Program-made: the position numbers and the translations under genes | The notes under the pieces: model-generated | Told to the model about the DNA's origin: nothing | What the model saw: the letters and a program-made list of their open reading frames with translations, nothing else | Database searches by the model: none | Part shown: positions 1 to 11,396 of the stretch, one piece after another | Position numbering within the stretch: position 1 is the first letter of the stretch | Layout: every line of letters begins with the position of its first letter | DNA from: Cohnella ginsengisoli | GTDB lineage: Bacteria > Bacillota > Bacilli > Paenibacillales > Paenibacillaceae | DNA length: 64,000 bases | Assembly: GCF_029525555.1 (NCBI RefSeq) | Contig: NZ_JAPDHZ010000008.1 | Span: 496,001-560,000 of the forward strand | Reading direction: 5' to 3'

Positions 1-429
1 CAAGATAAATTTGATTTTCTGGAGGCCTGGATGACGGACAAGTTTCAAACCATTATCACTAGAAGGCTTCCGGAAGACTCCGTCTTCAGTCCGGACAATC
101 TGAGCGTCCTTGTGCAGGTCGTTTTTCACTTTCTTAAGCAGTTCCGACAGTACATCACGCCGGGTGACAAGCAGTTTGAGCCGATGTTTGAAACCGCCAT
201 GCAAAAGGAATTGTATCGTATCCTGCTCAACTGGATAAAAGAAACACCCGTTCAGGGCCATACGCAAGAAAAATTGGAAAACACGGCTCTTGTCGTCAGC
301 TGGGGTTTGTTCGGACCGGCTTTGCAATGGAGTCGGAACACGCAAGACCGCCCGGAGGAAGCGATGGTTAGAGACGTCATGGAGATCATCATGGCGAATT
401 TGGCATATTCAAGAACTTGTACAAGTTAA
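1..429 (+). CDS. TetR/AcrR-family regulator, C-terminal part (5' end outside window)
   Basis: The reading frame is open from the first base of the window, so this is the 3' end of a longer gene. The visible ~142 residues are an all-helical TetR-type ligand-binding/dimerisation domain, including a Phe-rich helix (VVFHFLKQF) and an amphipathic FETAMQKELYRILLNWIKE segment. The DNA-binding helix-turn-helix would lie upstream. An internal ATG at 31 is unlikely to be the start because the preceding codons also read as TetR-like sequence (QDKFDFLEAW). The family represses neighbouring genes and is released by a small ligand. The target cannot be deduced. The assignment rests on overall pattern only. 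Confidence 0.6.
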   Translation, partial: QDKFDFLEAWMTDKFQTIITRRLPEDSVFSPDNLSVLVQVVFHFLKQFRQYITPGDKQFEPMFETAMQKELYRILLNWIKETPVQGHTQEKLENTALVVSWGLFGPALQWSRNTQDRPEEAMVRDVMEIIMANLAYSRTCTS

Positions 430-541
430 TAGAGGAGGCAGCGCCTATATGGAGAACCATCCGCATTGAGGGACCCGCTTCAGGTGCGATTCTCACGCGT
501 TGAGGCGATATCCGTCTCTTTTGAGAAGATTCATGCGGCTC

Positions 542-1390
542 TTAATGCCGGCTCCGATAATCGATTAACAGCCGCTGCATTTTTTCCACCGTGCCGTCTT
601 GATGGGGAACATGGATGGACACGGTCATATTAGAATCGTTCAAATACTGAAACGATACAAGATCAAAGTTCAATTTCCCGAGATTCGGACAATGCAGCGT
701 CTTGGGAGCATCAATAGCATCGAGAACCTCATGGGAGTGCCAAAACGCTCGAAACTCCCCGCTAGCCCGGGACAGCGTCTCAAACTGCTCGGACCACCAA
801 GGGTCGTCGCCGTGACGCGCATACCCGGCATGGAAATTAGCGACGATCCGTCGTGCATGCAGTTCCCATTGATCTCCCTTAACATAGCGGAAACGGGGAG
901 AAGTAAACGTCATCCAGACCAAATTCCGCTCCCTATCCGACATACCCGCGAGATCTCCGTTCAATGCGCAGTAGGCTTCATTCCAGGCCAGGATGTTCAT
1001 GCGTGCATCCATGGCATTCGCCGGGGACAGGTTTTGGCTATCTAAAAAACGTTGAAGCTCTGGCGTTACCTTAGCGGATTGCTTCGTATCGACCAAGGGA
1101 AATTGCTTGCGGGCCAGATGGTAGAGATGCCTGCGTTCCGATTCATCTAACCGAATCACTTCGGCTATTCGATCAAGAACTTCGGCGGATACGTTGATAT
1201 GACGTCCTTGTTCCAAGTAGGTGTACCAATCTAATCCTACGTCTGCCAGCAGAGCCACCTCGCTGCGGCGAAGTCCGGGCGTACGTCTGCGTCCGGATTC
1301 GGGCAATCCTGCTTGCCTTGGGGTTATTCGTTCGCGACGCGAACGCAAAAAACGGGACAATTCCGCATAACGGTCCAAACTGTTCCCCAT
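542..1390 (-). CDS. MmyB-type XRE-family transcriptional regulator
   Basis: About 282 residues. Residues ~8-85 form an HTH_XRE domain with the hallmark RRTPGLRRSEVALLADVG and the WYTYLEQGRH recognition region. Residues ~105-280 match the MmyB-like ligand-binding (PAS-like) domain, including NILAWNEAYCAL and the conserved LVWMTFTSPRFR. I chose the ATG at 1390 because a GGAGG lies 10 bases upstream; an in-frame ATG at 1399 would sit almost on that site. It is divergent from the flavin reductase at 1586, the usual arrangement for this family, in which the regulator often controls the adjacent reductase or SDR gene. Three in-frame runs of six A/T show that not every homopolymer in this window is wrong. 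Confidence 0.85.
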   Translation of the reverse strand: MGNSLDRYAELSRFLRSRRERITPRQAGLPESGRRRTPGLRRSEVALLADVGLDWYTYLEQGRHINVSAEVLDRIAEVIRLDESERRHLYHLARKQFPLVDTKQSAKVTPELQRFLDSQNLSPANAMDARMNILAWNEAYCALNGDLAGMSDRERNLVWMTFTSPRFRYVKGDQWELHARRIVANFHAGYARHGDDPWWSEQFETLSRASGEFRAFWHSHEVLDAIDAPKTLHCPNLGKLNFDLVSFQYLNDSNMTVSIHVPHQDGTVEKMQRLLIDYRSRH

Positions 1391-1490
1391 GATCTCCATG
1401 CCTCCGATCTATACCTGTACGTGGGATTTCCAATCCTACGATAACCGGATCTCTCCCTAGCCTAGTCAGGCTCCTATACATTAGTCTATG

Positions 1491-1505
1491 TCCTCCTTAG
1501 GAGGA
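1491..1505. promoter_or_regulatory. Perfect inverted repeat in divergent intergenic region
   Basis: TCCTCC-TTA-GGAGGA is a perfect 6+6 inverted repeat between the MmyB-type regulator and the flavin reductase. It follows a TATACA hexamer at 1475-1480. It could be the operator for the regulator; this is inferred from position and symmetry only. Confidence 0.35.
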
Positions 1506-1585
1506 ATAGCAAGAATGGATAGACAGCGATGGCCGGCCCCGCCTGTTCAACCTCCATTCAGACCAATCTCATTGAGGTGACGAAA

Positions 1586-2156
1586 ATGAAAGTAGCTGCC
1601 ATTGTCGGAAGCATTCGCAAAGAATCGTACAACTTGAAGTTAGCTCGCTATATTCAAAACCGCTATCGGCATCTTTTTCAGTTGGATGTGATGAACATAC
1701 GGGATCTCCCTTTTTTACGATCAGGATATGGAGTCTGCTCCGCCGCAGTCGGTTATCGATTTTAAGGGCAACGTCGCTGCTGCCGACGCAGTGTTATGGG
1801 TCACTCCGGAATATAATTCGACCATTCCCGGCGTCATGGCGAATGCCATTGACTGGTTATCCCGCGTCGACCGAGTCATGATTGGGAAGCCCTCATGGAT
1901 CGTAGGATCTTCCATGGGATTGTTGGGGTCGGTAAAGGCACAGGGCCATCTGCGCGACATTCTGTTTGCATCCGGCATCTCCTCGCCGCTGTTGCCTGGA
2001 AATGAGGCGTACATCGGCCTTGTCCATGAGAAGTTTAACGAACAGGGCGAGCTGAACGATGAACCTACCATGAAATACCTTGATCTCGTAGCCGACCATT
2101 TCGTGAGATGGATGAACGAACTTTCCCAATTGAAGCAGCTTCAGAGTCAAACCTAA
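1586..2156 (+). CDS. NADPH-dependent FMN reductase (frameshift in T6 at 1711-1716)
   Basis: Restoring one base in the T6 run at 1711-1716 gives a 189-residue flavodoxin-fold reductase. It begins MKVAAIVGSIRKESYN, with the phosphate-binding GSIRKxSYN loop, and carries the diagnostic VTPEYNSTIPGVMANAIDW motif of the FMN_red family (chromate/azo/quinone reductases). The ATG at 1586 is preceded by GAGGTGA at 1574-1580. As sequenced, translation shifts after LPF and stops at 1765, while the rest is open in the next frame from 1728. The enzyme reduces FMN, quinones or azo dyes with NADPH. It lies head-to-head with the MmyB-type regulator and upstream of the Dabb gene, probably as an operon. The break is more likely a sequence error than decay. 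Confidence 0.8.
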
Positions 2157-2179
2157 TCAGGAACCTTGGAGGGAGTAAG

Positions 2180-2482
2180 ATGTTCGAGCATATCGTGCTG
2201 TTGAAATTCAAGCCCGATGTTTCTATTGAATTAAAAGAAAGTGCGGTAAAGCGCGCGCATGACTTTAAAGGCCAAATTCCGGGGATCGCGGATCTTAGCG
2301 TAGGGATTAACGTCACGGAGGAGATCGCGCATATGCAGGGTTTTACGCTGGGGATCCGTGTCACTTTTGAGGATCAACAGGCTTGCCGGGATTATATTCA
2401 GCATCCCCTGCATCAAAGTTTATTACAATCCATAGGCCCGTTTGTCGAAGGAATCGTCGTTATGGATTACCCTTTTGCTTAA
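2180..2482 (+). CDS. Dabb (stress-responsive alpha/beta barrel) domain protein
   Basis: 100 residues forming a single Dabb/ferredoxin-like barrel. It starts MFEHIVLLKFKPD, the classic N-terminus of the family, with DLSVGIN in the middle and the conserved HPLHQ close to the end. GGAGGG at 2168-2173 precedes the ATG at 2180 by the right distance, so longer in-frame starts are not needed. Dabb proteins are small dimeric barrels of mostly unknown function, seen in stress responses and in aromatic or polyketide metabolism. The gene follows the flavin reductase by 23 bases and is probably co-transcribed. A strong terminator follows. Confidence 0.85.
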   Translation: MFEHIVLLKFKPDVSIELKESAVKRAHDFKGQIPGIADLSVGINVTEEIAHMQGFTLGIRVTFEDQQACRDYIQHPLHQSLLQSIGPFVEGIVVMDYPFA

Positions 2483-2503
2483 AGTTCCCCCCTTCGTGTT
2501 AGC

Positions 2504-2542
2504 CCCTAAAGCGGTTAAATCGCTTTAGGGCTATTTGTTTTT
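2504..2542 (+). terminator. Rho-independent terminator after reductase-Dabb operon
   Basis: Stem CCCTAAAGCG (2504-2513) pairs with CGCTTTAGGG (2521-2530) over a 7-base loop and is followed by a T-rich tail. Confidence 0.85.
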
Positions 2543-2632
2543 CAAAAATGCTCGTTCTGACATGCGCAGGCGGCTCGCTTAGGAGATCGTTTTCAAAATA
2601 GGAACGATCTCCCCCCTCCATATTGGAGTCGT

Positions 2633-3490
2633 CTATCTTCTGCAGGTATCCAGCTGACCATTAAGTCCATCCAGCGTAGCAACCAGATTGTTTAACCCTT
2701 CTTCACCGGCTTCTCCGACTTGCACATAATTGACGAGAGACTTCGACTGGCCCGGCTCAATATTTAAGGTATGAATGAATCCATAGAAATTCGCTTCGTT
2801 TCCGGATTCGGCCAACGGCGTCGTGAAGGGATCCTTTTGCTGGTCCCCTAATCCGGTTAATCCATTATCGAACGGATCCGGAGATCCGACCGCAACGCCT
2901 AGCGGCTTATTGTTTCTCGCGCTGCTGTCTACAACAACCCATGAATCATCCGTCGTCACCTGGAGATCGTGCGAAGAGGTTGCCTTTACGACAGCTGCAT
3001 TTGTTGTCGTACCGTAGCCTAATGAGCCCCTGAAAGAGACATCGACCTTTACGGCCACGTTATTTATATTCGTGAACGTATCAAAAAATCTCGTTCTGTT
3101 ATTTTTGGTATCGACGTAAACCTCTCGTGTGATCAATATATTTCCCAGATTAACAGATTGCGTGGAAACAAATTTATTGACCCCGTCATAGGACAGGTTA
3201 AATCCGCGCATCATCTGACCATTCATCAGCGAAGCTGAGGGCGACGACACTTTAACAAAGATATTGCCGAAGCCTTGTACTTGCGTTGAACCGACCGTAC
3301 GTAAACTTCCCGTGTCCAGGCTAGGGGCAAAAGCATCGTGAATCTCCCATACCGTGCCGCTCTCCGAAGTGACTCGCGTTAAGGCATCCGCAGATTGAAA
3401 CGGAAACGCGCCCGTTGCGATCACGGATAACGCAATCGAAGCGGCAATCACTTGCTTTTTACCTTGACGCAGACGTTTTAATTTATTCAT
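2633..3490 (-). pseudogene. Truncated duplicate of the amidase-SLH N-terminus
   Basis: About 285 residues nearly identical to the first ~285 residues of the intact amidase-SLH protein at 17311-20364: signal peptide (KKQVIAASIALSVIATG) plus the beta-rich N-terminal domain. Only a handful of residues differ (for example SFRGS for SFGGS and GEEGL for GEAGL). Homology stops abruptly at about 2648, after GQLD, and the frame closes after three foreign residues, so the amidase and SLH domains are absent. Start is the ATG at 3490 as in the intact copy; a GTG 15 bases upstream is possible. If expressed it would be a secreted, unanchored copy of the N-terminal domain. Together with conserved upstream DNA it is a segmental duplication. 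Confidence 0.85.
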
Positions 3491-3870
3491 TATGTAGGTT
3501 TCCACTCCTATGTATGTTATGAAACATAACCTTATAATGACTTATAGTCAATAAAACATAGACTTATTTATTATTTTTATTGATAATATACGAAAATCAC
3601 TGAATTTATTGTTATTTTTTATAACACAAATATTTAATACATTCCATATATATTACACTTCATACAATGAAACCGTTATATACTTATTCCATCCATACGG
3701 TCGTCGTTGGATCCCATTTCGCTTCGTCTCCCTGCCAAGTCGGCAACTCTCATCGCGGTACCGTAACCAGGCATGACGGCATCTGCATCGGATACAAATA
3801 TTCAGGCCCATGCTATCGAGCATGGGCCTGGATTTAGGATTGCGAGTCTATATCATTTTATTGCTGTGGA
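3491..3870. repeat. AT-rich leader duplicated at 20365-20535; remainder empty
   Basis: No gene seen. 3491-3670 is AT-rich and clearly related to the leader of the intact amidase gene, but by eye only about 85% identical, against about 98% for the coding part. It contains a GTTATG-AAA-CATAAC inverted repeat (3526-3540) that is degraded in the other copy. 3671-3802 shows nothing recognisable. The RHS terminator follows. Confidence 0.6.
3803..3830 (-). terminator. Strong hairpin downstream of the RHS gene
   Basis: Perfect 12-bp stem (CAGGCCCATGCT with its complement) and 4-base loop. On the minus strand it is followed by AATATTTG. It lies 40 bases beyond the reconstructed stop codon of the RHS gene. 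Confidence 0.6.
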
Positions 3871-6800
3871 TTACCTCCGGTATGATGCGCAGGCCTTAGC
3901 CTTTAACGCAAGCTCTGCCTTGGCGCTCGTCTTCAACAGATCCCCGACATTCTTATTCAGCTTTTCAAGAGATCCCTTAACGCCTATCTTCTTCACAGGA
4001 GAAGTCAGATCTGTGCTGAGCGGACCAATTCCTAATTTGGCAATGGGGGGCTGCCTCCGGACAGCCGCCGCTGAAATCTTTCTTCAGCTTGACGCCCAGT
4101 GTTAAGGATGCAGGGCCGAATGCAGCCTTGGCCGTCGCTTCAATCGAAGTCCCGTCAGAGGACAAGTCCTCGAAGGGGTTCACCTCCAGCCCTCCCCCCG
4201 ATCCCGAATCCGATTTCGCCGCAAGCGGACACGCCTTCGTCGGTCACACAGACCTTGCCGCCGCCGCCAACGCCTTCATATGCCGTAAAGCCGATGCAGA
4301 ACAGGCCGCACGGATCGCGAAGCTCGACCGGATTGTTGTTGACGTAAGCGTACAAGTTCGCCTGACCGCTTTCCAGCAGAACCGGGTCCCGGGCGGTCCA
4401 TCGGCCGGCTGCCGGGTCGTAGTCCCTTGCCCCGAACCGGACCAGACCGGTCGCGCGGTCCTCCATACCTCCGGCAAACCCGATCAGGAGCTCGAAATCC
4501 GGGTTCGAGTCGGACAGCAGAACGCCGTAGCTATCGTAGCTGAGCTTCTTGACCACGTTTCCCGAGGCATCCAGTACCCGCTGCGGCGTACCTACGCCGT
4601 CGGTGACGACATAGTACCGATTCCCGCCTCGTTCGAGGCCGATCAACAGGCCTTCGTCATTATAATAATAGTTCGTGGCCGTATGCTGCGCGTCGATGGT
4701 TGTCGTCACCATCTGCAGCGCCCCCGGATGTCCGTAATAGTACTTGACCGCACCGCCACCGCCTTCTCGCGCGGTTCTGCGGCCCAGCGCGTCATACTCG
4801 TAGCTGTAAGTGACTCCTGTCACCGTGGCCGAGAGCAGCTCGCCCATCGTTCCGTAGTGGAACCGGTCGTCGCCCCGCTGCAGGAGGAAGCCGTCGGCAT
4901 CGAAGGTGTAAGCCGTATTCCCCACCTGTCGAAGCTGGTCGTTGGCCCCGTACGCATTCTCCACTCTGCCGTCCACGCTCGTTTCCCGGCTTAAGCGGTT
5001 TTTGTTACGGTCGTACGTATAAGCTTCGCGGAACGATTCTCCGCCTGGACCGTTCCGGCTCATCAGCAACAGCTGGCCGTCCGCATCGTATTCATACACC
5101 TCGGACGATGTTCCCTCCGGCGTCGTTATCGTCCGGCCGGTCAGCAGACCGCGCAGATCATGCTCGTAGGCAACCCGGTATACCTCACGGCCTCCGACCG
5201 TATACCGAATGGACTGAACACGGCCCAGCTCGTTGTACGTCACATCCGTCTTCAAGGTCCCGTCCTGAATGACCCCAATCCGCCCCTCGGGACCGTTGCG
5301 CGTGAAGCTGAAGGGTCCGGACTGGATCAGGGCGCTGTCCCGATCCCAGAGATATGGGGTATCTAAGGTATAGCTCCGGGGTACCCCATTTACCTGTGTC
5401 GTGACAGTAGAGCGGATGTTGGTCAGACGGGACAGGGAATCGTAGGTGTACGCGAACTGACCTTCGGCAGCTCCCGTCCAATTCATGCTCAACACATCGG
5501 CTCCGTCATAGGTGTACTCGATGCCTTGAAGGGCATCTCCGCCTGCGCTTTGGGTTTGGAGCGAACGGACACGGTCCGTGTTGTCCGCATACGTGAACGC
5601 CCGCTTCAGATCGGGATCATCCATGGCTGTGATCCGCTTGTTGCCGAAGGATTCATATCCATACTGAACAGAACGTCCGCTTGCCAGCACCGACCTCTCC
5701 AACATGCCTCCGACGTCGTGTTGCTTCGTCAGCCACGCGACTCCGTCGTTGGCCGCAAATCCGGTAAATTGGCCAAGCGCGCTATATTGCTGCATGTATC
5801 CGGTCCCGTCCGGCATGGTCAGGCCTGTGAAATTGCCGACTCCATCGTACGCTTTGCGGTATTCCTTGCCCCGGGCGTTTGAACCCCGATTAGCCGGTCG
5901 GCGTCATCGTAGCTGTAGGTGACTACGGCTCCGCTTGCATCCGTTACCGATGCGAGACGATTGCGCCCGTCGTACGTATAGTCGGTGAACTGTCCGCCCT
6001 GCGTCATCCGCTTCAGGCGGCCGAGCGAGTCATACTGCAGCTCCGTCGGCGCCACACCCTGGCCCGGAGACTCCACCTTCACCACCCGGTCCTTGCCATC
6101 CAGATACGAAACCACGCTTAATCCTTCCGCCGATGTTTCCATAAATTTATTTTCCGCTGTATCGTACCGGACCGTAGAAACGTCCTGATTCACCTTATTC
6201 GTATGCACAACCGCCTTCACGGTGCCGTCGGGGTTATATTCCAACGTTCGGGATTCCGTGTACACCGTGGTTCTACCTTCCGGAGATTTGACCTGGAGCT
6301 CCTTCAGAACGGGCACTTCCATGCCCCAACGGGGATCAGGCCACAGCTGCTTCGCGATCACCGTTCCGTCGGCAAGCTCCACCCGCTCCTTATCCCCCTG
6401 CCGCGTCGCCACGGTTCTGGCTCCTCCCGGATCGGTAGTGATCCGCTGCACTCCCCCCTGGAATGATTTTGGTCTCGTACGCGGTGGTGCGATTGTTGGG
6501 ATCGGTATAAGTCACAAGCGTGCCGTCCGCCGTCTTCGTCCGGGTCAACCGTTTGATGCCGCCGGCCGGTGTTTTGGCTTCCGTCAGCAGCCCCATACCG
6601 TCATAAGCATACTCACTGACTTGCCGGCCGGGATCGGTAAACCGGGTCAGCAGACCGGAGCTGTCGTATTCCATCCGATACGACTCGCCCATTTCATTCG
6701 CTATTCCGGTCAATTGGCCTGCGGCATTCACCGTAAGGACCGTGCGCTGCCCGCCGGGAGCGATGATGGCAAGCGGCTTGCCGTCGCCGTCGCGCTCGAT

Positions 6801-9800
6801 CGTCAGGCGGTTCTCGCCTTTGTCCACGATCGCGGTCGCCCGGCCCTTCTCATCGTATTCGATGCGGGTGTGCGTATGGCCAGTCAGGGCATGTGCGGAC
6901 TCGGTATGACGCCCCGTCTCCGGATCCAGTGCGATCCGCTCCAGTCCGTCGTCGTTCATGACACTGGCCGATTGATTGCCGTCCGTTGCTCGCAAGTACG
7001 TTCTCGAATTGCCGTTGGTCAAAGCAAAGAGATGCCGGTCTCCGTCTCCCGTAACGAAAAGAAGAGCAAGGTTACGAAAACTTGAATTTACGAGAGGAGC
7101 GGGCACTTCGAATTTCTCGACGGTTCCGTCCGCCAGCGTCCGGTAGATGTCGGGCTGATTGTAAGGCTGGAAATAGATACGATCCTGACGGTCCAGAAAG
7201 AAGTTGCTTGCTCGAAACTGTGCCCCTACCGCCTGAACACCATGCTCCAGCGCATGCATTCCCTGCTGATCGGGGCCCGGACTGCCCAGTACCCGCGTCA
7301 AGGTGCCATCCGCATTGATTCGACGCACGCGGGCTCGGCTGCCTCCCCCCCATTACATCCATCACATACAACTCACCATTGCGTCCCGCCTTGATTTTCG
7401 AAACCCCGCCTATGCCGTCTTTGTCCGCAGGCCCGCTGTCTTTCCCCGTGACCTGCGCGTTGCTCATGACCTGTATCGTGCCGTCAGCAGCCAGTTTGTA
7501 CAAGGTGAATCCTGCAGCCGTTGCCGGATAAGAGGTGAAATAGACGGATCCGTCTGCCATCGGCATAATATCGTTAACGGTTCTCAGTTTCACATCCAGC
7601 GCCCGGGCGCCGTCAGGCAGCGTCTCGGTCGCTGATCCATCTGCAAAGAACGTTCCGACTATCGGGAGAAATTCACTGTCTGACGGCCGTTTCCGCATGA
7701 TCTGATGCCTGGCCCAATCATAGAGACAGAGCGTTCCCTTGGCATCCGCCATTGCCGGACTGATGATCGAGCCGGATTCGTATTGGCCTGCCTTCGTCAA
7801 CGTGCCATCCCGGGCTCTCTTGAAAAAATATCGGGTCAGTGACTTATTGAATCCGATATAGATGGAACGGTCCTGGCCTTCGCCCATATCGGGGAATTCA
7901 ACCTGATATTCCGGCCCCAACACCACACTGCCCGGCACCCCCGGATTGCCGTAGTAGTTCATTTCCGTGTAGGCGGCGGACATGTGCTGCTGCTTCGTTC
8001 CATCCCCCATATACAATACCTGCGAGTTTGGGTCATATACTCGCTGGGGGTCCAGGCTCCAGCCGGCAATGCCTGCTTCGGCGAAGGGATTGCTGGGGCT
8101 CTCCAGCTTGCCGCGCCACTCCCGCGTGAGGGAGATGGTTGTAGCGCCCCTTTGGCCGATGATACTTGCCGTTGCCACCCGTCCGAAGCTTCTATCGAAT
8201 TCACTGCTGGACGAGTAGTAGTTCAGCCCATACTGATAAGACACCGTTACCGTATAGTTATGGCTGCCCACAAGCTGCCGGTTATAGGCATCCTTGCCGT
8301 CCCAATCGAAGAGGTAGGTCACATTGGCCGCTGCCGGGAAGTTCTTCTCGATCAGCTTGCCTGCAATGGCTACCTGCAACCTCATGCCCAGCATAGAAGC
8401 CGGGATAGAATCACCGCTGATCGGAATTTCCAGGCGGGAACGCTCTTTATAGCCCGGAGTACGGTCGCTGCGGTAATTCAACGTATACGGAGTGCCAGCG
8501 ATCGGGATGCGCTCTCCGAGGCTTTGATTCTGACAGCCGATGATGGAGCCAGCCTGCTCGCAGGGACCCTCCTCTTGCTCCGGGATATTCGCATTCGGAC
8601 CTTTGTCGATGGGCGGCTCCGCATCCGGCGGCGGGCCATAGGGCCAGTTGCAATCCCAGGGTGTAAAATGGGGAATCGGCACGCGCCACAGGCTCTTACC
8701 CGGCGCATACAGCTTGGCGAGCTCTCGCCGCTCTTCCTCGTCTAAGCCGATGGCCAGCATCGCGTCATCCGAGTCCGCTTCTCCGTTCCCATCGATATCG
8801 ACCATAGCCAATCCGCTCGCAATGTCGGTGATCCCGATGATCCTGCCGTTATCCGAGGGAATCCACTGCCCCAGGCTTCGATCGTAATAGCCGATAGGAA
8901 CCGTCTCGCCGACATGGAAGTTTAGAAAATTATCCACATAATGATAGACCGGTTGATTGAACCTTACCTCTGTGGCCCCCGCGGCAATGGCTTCATCCGC
9001 AGACAGCTCCACGGCATACGTATATCCGACAAAAGAAGGCAGCTCACCCGGCATCGCCTTGGGCCCGTTCTCTCCAACCGTATACTCCGTCGAACGGAAA
9101 TGCATGCCAGGCAGCGGCACTTCCGTTCCATCCGGCAGCTTCATGACGGCCTCCGTTCCTTTGGGCACAAAGACTGTAGACTGCCGCGTCCCAAGCTCAT
9201 CCGTTACCGGGCTGCCTTGGGCCACCTGGGGTCCATTCGCATGCTGCAAATCAAGGGTGGTGACCTTGGTGTCATACGCGGTTAATACGACATCGTCCAG
9301 CACGTTATAGTCGCCCGGAATCGTGCTGATCTGCCGCTGGACCGTCATATATCCGGCCTTCTCATACTTGACTGTCAGCAGTGCGCCTCCGCCTACCACC
9401 ATATCGAACCTTCCGTCCGATCGGCTAAGCGTCTGCCCCCACCGTTCCTCGTTCAGAACCGATATGGCTACCCCGGACAGGGCGCTGCCTTGCTTATCCG
9501 TTACTTTGCCCCGCAGCACCGCGGCGCTTTCCTCCTGGATCGCCCCTGGAGCAACGCCGGTTTGAATCGGGTTATCCCCGGTGTAGAGGAAATCCACCGT
9601 AGAATGGAAGGAAGGAAATCCACTGAACGGAACCGGCTCGGCCGTTTTTGATGGGTCGTCCGGCGGCAGGTCCTCACCCTGATTCCCGGGTACGGCGTTA
9701 ACCGGCTGCGAACGGCCCGATTCGTTGCCGTTGGTATCATAGGCAGTCAACGCGAAGGTGTACGTGACTCCGTTGGTCAGGCCGCTTACGGTATAGCCCG

Positions 9801-11349
9801 TGACCTTGCCTGTCGCAGTGCCGGAATCCCAGCTCACACCGCTGTCTGTAGAGGCATACACCTTGTACCCGGCCAGATCGCTCTCGCTGTTGGCTGTCCA
9901 GCCAAGGCGCACCGCTCTTTCCTCCGGCTCCGCCGTCAGCCCGGTTGGTACTGCCGGCGGGATCACATCCCTGACAGGTCCGCCCCCCGTGCTTGTTCCA
10001 CCTCCGGCATTCGGAGCGTATGCTGCTCCAGATGCGAGAATCGTGCCGATGCCCAGCCGCTCGCCGGCTTTGGGTGCGGTGAACGTGCCCGTTACATCCG
10101 CTTTGGTGCACCCGCAATCCACGGAGGCGGATTCCCCGGAATCCAGCAGCGCCACAGATACGGCGCTCCGTTCTGCCGACGATAGAGCCAGCTCCGGCTT
10201 CCCGCTCTTCTTCACCAGCTCCCGGATCCGCGGGTCGTCGATCAGGGACAGCCGATACGTCTTCTCGGGAAGCACGTAGGCGCTATACGAGCCATCCGTG
10301 CCCGTCACGGCATAGAAGGTCGGATTCGTTGTAAAAGCCGCCACGACACCGGCGGCCGGCGCTCCGTTGGAATCCACAATGGTACCTTCCAGTACCGCAG
10401 CCTGCCGGGTGATCACCTGAGCGGACGCGTTTTCCTTAGAAAATACGACCTGAACGTAGCCGACCGCCCCCGCGCCTACAGCATAAACATCATACGAGCC
10501 GAAAGGAAGCTTGGCATGGTAAACGCCATTGCCATCCGTAAGGCCCCGCAAGAGATACGCTCGCTTGCCGGCAGCGTGAATGGCAATCTCCGCATCCTTC
10601 ATCAAGGTCCCGTCAGCGGCTTTGGCCGTTACAGCAAAACTAGTCGCAGACGCCGGCTTTAGAACCTGCCAGGTGCGGTGAACGATTACCGCCGCTTCCG
10701 CACGGGTCAGCTCTCTCGTCCCTCCGAACGTTCCGTCCTCATACCCGGTCAGCACTTCCGCTTCCTGCAGCTTTGCCACAGATGAAGCAGCCCATGCGGG
10801 AATCGCATCACGGTCTCGAAAGGATGGCGCGTGCTGAGCATCCTGCTTCATGAGATTGCCAAGCATCACAGCAGCCTCCTGCCGTTTCACGGGCGCAAGG
10901 GGCCGGAACAGTCCTCCCGGCTCCCCCGCCACAATGCCCAGCCGAGCGGCATGACGGACTTCATCGGCGAACCACTGATCCGTCACGTCAGTGAAGGACA
11001 GCGTTTGATCGGACGGCTCGATTCCGAGCACGTCGGCCAGACGACTGCTCACCACAGCGATCTCCGCTCGGGTTATCGTTTTGGCCGCACCGAACGCGCC
11101 GTCTTCATATCCTGCGAATATGCCCGCCTCCGCAAGCTCCGCTACCTCCCTTTGCGCCCAGTCGGGGACAGCATCCGTCCATGAAGGCATCCCGGACCGG
11201 TCGCTTGTTCCAGGAGAGGTGCCGGCCCCTGTAACATTCACCCCGCCCGCAGCAAAGCCGCTGTCCGGAACCGCTGTCTGCAGAAGCAAAAGCAGCGTCA
11301 CAGCCAGCATCATTTTCTTTCTTAACCAACCGACCCTATTGTGTCGCAC
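3871..11349 (-). CDS. SLH-anchored RHS/YD-repeat protein (~2,490 aa, five frameshifts)
   Basis: GTG start at 11349, 7 bases after GGAGGG. Correcting runs at 7345-7351, 6453-6458, 4194-4199 and 4045-4050 (one base too many) and 5869-5872 (one too few) gives one frame ending at 3871. Order: signal peptide (1-35); three SLH domains (~54-235); carboxypeptidase-regulatory-like folds (~240-400); fibronectin III (~465-555); another regulatory-like fold; RHS entry sequence (TPYTLNYRSDRTPGY); a beta-propeller-like part; many YD repeats; and the RHS-core signature GLVRFGARDYDPAAGRWTAR followed by NLYAYVNNNPVELRDP. The ~145-residue tail after the core is unlike anything I recognise and sits where RHS toxins carry their payload. 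RHS shells encapsulate the C-terminus; here SLH domains would hold the shell on the cell wall. No immunity gene is evident downstream. Confidence 0.85.
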
Positions 11350-11396
11350 TCGCTATCCCTCCCACTCATTCCAAGCCATTGCGAGAATCCTATCCG

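Noticed and set aside
3773..4105. Plus-strand frame of 110 codons beyond the RHS gene
   Set aside because: Overlaps the reconstructed RHS C-terminus and its terminator; no ribosome site. Not a credible immunity gene.
4089..4994. Long open frames antisense to the RHS, amidase and giant SLH genes
   Set aside because: GC-rich repetitive genes produce long antisense frames. These have no ribosome sites or recognisable motifs and compete with well-supported genes.
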